From contig NZ_SMKG01000012.1 in the NCBI RefSeq assembly GCF_004348525.1, positions 1-64,000 on the forward strand: 64,000 bases of DNA. Direction: 5' to 3'. A model generated the notes under the pieces. The model saw only the letters and a program-made list of their open reading frames with translations, ran no database searches and was not told the DNA's origin. This document shows, one piece after another, positions 61,827 to 64,000 of the stretch (the first letter of the stretch is position 1; each line of letters starts with the position of its first letter). The stretch comes from Micromonospora sp. 15K316. Lineage in GTDB: Bacteria; Actinomycetota; Actinomycetes; Mycobacteriales; Micromonosporaceae. Both the position numbers and the translations under genes were made by a program.

Positions 61827-63017
61827 ATGGCTGAACCGCTGGACGCCGCGCTGGGCGAGGTGCGCGCGCTGCTGCTCGACCCCGCGCTGGCCCGCGCCGT
61901 CGCCGCCGGACGCCGCCGGGGGTTGCGCCCCTCGGTCGTCCGGGCGGAGCTGCGCCCGGTGACCCTGAAGGCGGGACCCCGGCTGCAGATCGCCACCTCC
62001 GACGGCGCCCGCCCCTACACCCGTAACGTCGCCCCGGGCGCGGACGCGGCCGAGGCGGTCGACGCGCTGCTCGCCGAGCCCTTCGGCAACTGGCACGTGG
62101 AGACCGCCGACACGACGCTCCAGCTGCGGGTCACCAAGTCCGGCGAGGCCCAGGTCCACCGGGCGCGGGCGACCCGGCCGGCCGCCGAACCGGCCGGCAA
62201 CGACCGGGCGAAGGAGTACCTGCTGGATCCGGGCGACCCGATCTTCGCGGAGATCGGCGGCTCGGCGGCGAAGCGCCGCCAGGTGGACGCCTTCCTCCGG
62301 GCCCTCGCGGCGACCCTGCCCGACGAGCTGACCGGTCCCCTGCGGGTGGTGGATCTCGGCTGCGGCAACGCATACCTGACCTTCGCCGCGTACCGGTACC
62401 TGTCGGGGCGCGGGCTCGACGTGGAGCTGGTCGGCGTCGACGTCCGGGAGGACCAGCGGCAGCGCAACACCGAGCTGGCCGCGCGGATGGGGTGGGGCGA
62501 CCGGGTCCGGTTCGTGGCCGGCACGATCGCCGACGCGGTGGTCGACCCGGCGCCGGACCTGGTACTGGCCCTGCACGCCTGCGACACCGCCACCGACGAG
62601 GCGCTGGCCCGGGCGGTGCGCTGGGACGCCCGCTGGGTGCTCGCCGCGCCGTGCTGCCACCACGACGTCGCCGCCCAGCTACGGGCGCGACCGGCACCGG
62701 CCCCGTACGAGCTGCTGACCCGGCAGGGCATCCTGCGCGAACGGTTCGCGGACGTGCTCACCGACGCGCTGCGGGCCGGGCTGCTCCGGCTGCACGGCTA
62801 CCGCGCCGAGGTGGTGGAGTTCGTCGATTCCCGGCACACTCCCCGGAACCTGCTCATCCGTGCCCGGCGCAGCACCGCCCCGCCCACCGACGAGCAGCGG
62901 CGGGACTACCGGGAACTGGTCGATCAGTGGCGGGTCACCCCACGGCTGGAGACCCTCCTGGCCACTGAGGACGGTCCGGGGACCCCGGAGGCGTCCGCTC
63001 CGGGCGGCGCCCGCTAG
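61827..63017 (+). CDS. SAM-dependent methyltransferase (GSTCD-like)
   Basis: A 396-residue methyltransferase. The N-terminal approximately 135 residues form a separate domain (RPVTLKAGPRLQIATSDGAR and VETADTTLQLRVTKSGEAQV). Then come VVDLGCGNAYLTFAAYRYLS (motif I), VELVGVDVREDQRQRNTELA, DLVLALHACDTATDEAL, and VLAAPCCHHDVAAQLRARP. The HACDTATDEAL and PCCHH motifs fit the Methyltransf_32 family. The substrate is unknown, with RNA possible because of the preceding helicase. ATG 61827 has GAGGGGAGG upstream. Confidence 0.88.
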   Translation: MAEPLDAALGEVRALLLDPALARAVAAGRRRGLRPSVVRAELRPVTLKAGPRLQIATSDGARPYTRNVAPGADAAEAVDALLAEPFGNWHVETADTTLQLRVTKSGEAQVHRARATRPAAEPAGNDRAKEYLLDPGDPIFAEIGGSAAKRRQVDAFLRALAATLPDELTGPLRVVDLGCGNAYLTFAAYRYLSGRGLDVELVGVDVREDQRQRNTELAARMGWGDRVRFVAGTIADAVVDPAPDLVLALHACDTATDEALARAVRWDARWVLAAPCCHHDVAAQLRARPAPAPYELLTRQGILRERFADVLTDALRAGLLRLHGYRAEVVEFVDSRHTPRNLLIRARRSTAPPTDEQRRDYRELVDQWRVTPRLETLLATEDGPGTPEASAPGGAR

Positions 63018-63104
63018 CCCGGCCCCTGGCGGCGGAGATCCACCCCGGCTCGGCCGAGGACAACGATCACCACCTCTCTCCACTTTCGTCCGGATACCCG
63101 GCAG

Positions 63105-63130
63105 AAAAGGTCCCGTCGACGGGACCTTTT
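63105..63130. terminator. Perfect bidirectional terminator
   Basis: AAAAGGTCCCGTC and its complement GACGGGACCTTTT form a perfect 26-base palindrome with A and T runs at the ends. It lies 88 bases past the methyltransferase stop and can end transcription on either strand. Confidence 0.85.
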
Positions 63131-63219
63131 GTGCGGTCAGTCAATTGTTTCGGGGCCCTCCGGTACTACGCTCGGACGCGACATCCGGTGTTCCACCTCG
63201 AGAGGGAAGAACCGCAGCG

Positions 63220-63636
63220 ATGCGTTCCGCAGAGGTTTCACCGCAGATGGCCTTCGCGCGCTTCGTGCGCCGGGCCATCGATGACGCTCGCGACGAGCGG
63301 GGGTGGACGGTCACTGAGCTGGCCGCCCACACCGGCGTCGGCCGCTCCACCGTCTTCCGCTGGCTTGCCGGCGACTGGCAGGACTACCCCGAGCTGGCGA
63401 AGGTGCGGTCCTTCTGCGCCGCGCTGGAGCTTCCGGTCGCCGCGGCGTTCCGCGCTCTCGGCCTGCCGGACACCGGCCCGGCCCCTCGCCGCCGCGGCGA
63501 GGAGGGCCCGGTCGAGGCGGACGTCCGGGTGATCCTGGACCGGCTCGCCGACCCCGCCGTGCCGCTCGAGGAGAAGCACCACATCCGCGACCTGCTTCGC
63601 TACCTGGCGCGCCGCCCGATCCGCCGGGCCGGCTGA
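63220..63636 (+). CDS. XRE-family helix-turn-helix regulator
   Basis: A 138-residue DNA-binding protein. The N-terminal Cro/C1 helix-turn-helix covers about 8-70: FARFVRRAIDDARDERGWTV, ELAAHTGVGRSTVFRWLAGD and KVRSFCAALELPVAAAFRAL. A C-terminal helical segment (VILDRLADPAVPLEEKHHIR) may dimerise. ATG 63220 is used because AGAGGGAAGA lies upstream and the frame starts in the family here. The last codons merge with a 32-bp repeat. Confidence 0.88.
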   Translation: MRSAEVSPQMAFARFVRRAIDDARDERGWTVTELAAHTGVGRSTVFRWLAGDWQDYPELAKVRSFCAALELPVAAAFRALGLPDTGPAPRRRGEEGPVEADVRVILDRLADPAVPLEEKHHIRDLLRYLARRPIRRAG

Positions 63637-63724
63637 GCCCGCCGAACGAGCGACGACTGCCCGGCTGAGCACGCCGAAGGAGCGACGACGCCCGGCCGGC
63701 TGACCACGCCGAGCGGGCTGACAG
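63629..63724. repeat. Degenerate 32-bp tandem repeat after the XRE gene
   Basis: CCGGCTGA(G/C)C-(C/A)CGCCGA-(A/G)(C/G)GAGCGACGAC units start at 63629, 63661 and, degenerate, at 63696. The first contains the XRE gene's stop codon. Three copies total; role unknown. Confidence 0.55.
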
Positions 63725-63811
63725 GCGGTGCCGGCGACGATCGGCCGACGAGCGGCGCCGGCCTCGACGGGTCCCCGGAAGTCCGGGCCGAGCCCGCGCC
63801 GCCGGCTCGCG

Positions 63812-64000
63812 TCACGGCACGACGACGGTGAACTCCGCGGTACGCACCACGCCGGCGACCTGGAAATCCAGGAAGAGCCGGTACCGGCCCGGACCGGGCG
63901 TGGTCAGCCAGAACCGCACCGCCCCGTCGACCAGCTGCGGCTCGGGGTGCACGTGCAGGTACCCGAGATCCCCCTCGCGCAGCGCCACCAGGTGGCCGTA
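63812..64000 (-). CDS. Partial gene at window edge, beta-sandwich-like C-terminus
   Basis: The last 62 codons of a minus-strand gene whose start lies beyond the window. The sequence GHLVALREGDLGYLHVHPEP and later FWLTTPGPGRYRLFLDFQVA, with AEFTVVVP at the end, resembles the C-terminal beta-sandwich region of actinobacterial secreted/membrane proteins with HxH metal-like positions (HVHP). No firm family can be named from this fragment. Confidence 0.65.
   Translation of the reverse strand, partial: YGHLVALREGDLGYLHVHPEPQLVDGAVRFWLTTPGPGRYRLFLDFQVAGVVRTAEFTVVVP

Overview
This is a very GC-rich chromosomal segment from an actinomycete, most likely of the Micromonosporaceae (Micromonospora-like). 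That is an inference from base composition, GTG/TTG starts, actinobacterial gene orders (rplA-rplK-nusG-secE-tRNA-Trp-hadB-hadA-rpmG-tRNA-Met-tRNA-Thr; moeZ ... DUF3152 ... TetR-DUF3107 ... ferritin-like-DEAD helicase) and an AICE-type integrated element. The first 18 bases are almost exactly the Illumina Nextera transposon end, so position 1 is a contig edge. The right edge cuts through a gene.

Layout. 1-4600: ribosomal/secretion/fatty-acid dehydratase operons and three tRNAs, all on the minus strand. 4676-7603: a membrane GAF-GGDEF-EAL protein preceded by a secreted protein built of 14-residue DYSWG repeats. 8300-10051: small poorly known genes, one broken by a frameshift. 10335-24852: a 14.5 kb integrative element (AICE, pSAM2-like) inserted in tRNA-Tyr and bounded by 58-bp direct repeats. 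It carries a GntR (Kor-like) repressor with three operator repeats, a HAD phosphatase, a transfer module (Spd-like, TraB/FtsK-like), a replication module (primase-polymerase, DUF3987 protein, GTTGACA iterons), Xis and a tyrosine integrase. At its left end is a lower-GC divergent cargo pair, a zinc-metallopeptidase-like protein and a HEPN-like protein. 25033-29298: yajQ, a frameshifted AraC/GyrI regulator, an MFS permease and htpX.

29444-43444 holds a partial complex I set on the minus strand: nuoN, M, L, K, J, I, then H and C, then B. Unrelated genes interrupt it (Uma2, SnoaL, glutathionyl-hydroquinone reductase, zinc alcohol/glucose dehydrogenase, DUF2252). nuoA, D, E, F and G are absent. 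43542-49428: a PLP decarboxylase, a GPH-type sugar transporter, an alkyltransferase-like protein and proB-proA, which are separated by an 80-bp tandem repeat whose units each encode a 27-codon mini-ORF. 49439-63636: a squalene-cyclase-like repeat protein, moeZ, two DUF3152 metalloprotease-like proteins, an alpha/beta hydrolase, a 1020-residue WAA-repeat protein, TetR, DUF3107, a ferritin-like protein, a DEAD-box helicase, a methyltransferase and an XRE regulator.

Cross-cutting observations. Three genes (near 9045, 26127 and 36502) each lack one base in a short G/C run and read normally if it is restored. They are either real pseudogenes or base-calling errors. Several gene junctions (proB/proA, nuoM/nuoN, the nuoI start, the nusG start) carry an RTGAGCGA-type motif that forms small ORFs or start regions overlapping the neighbouring stops and starts. 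No rRNA, CRISPR array or insertion sequence was seen.
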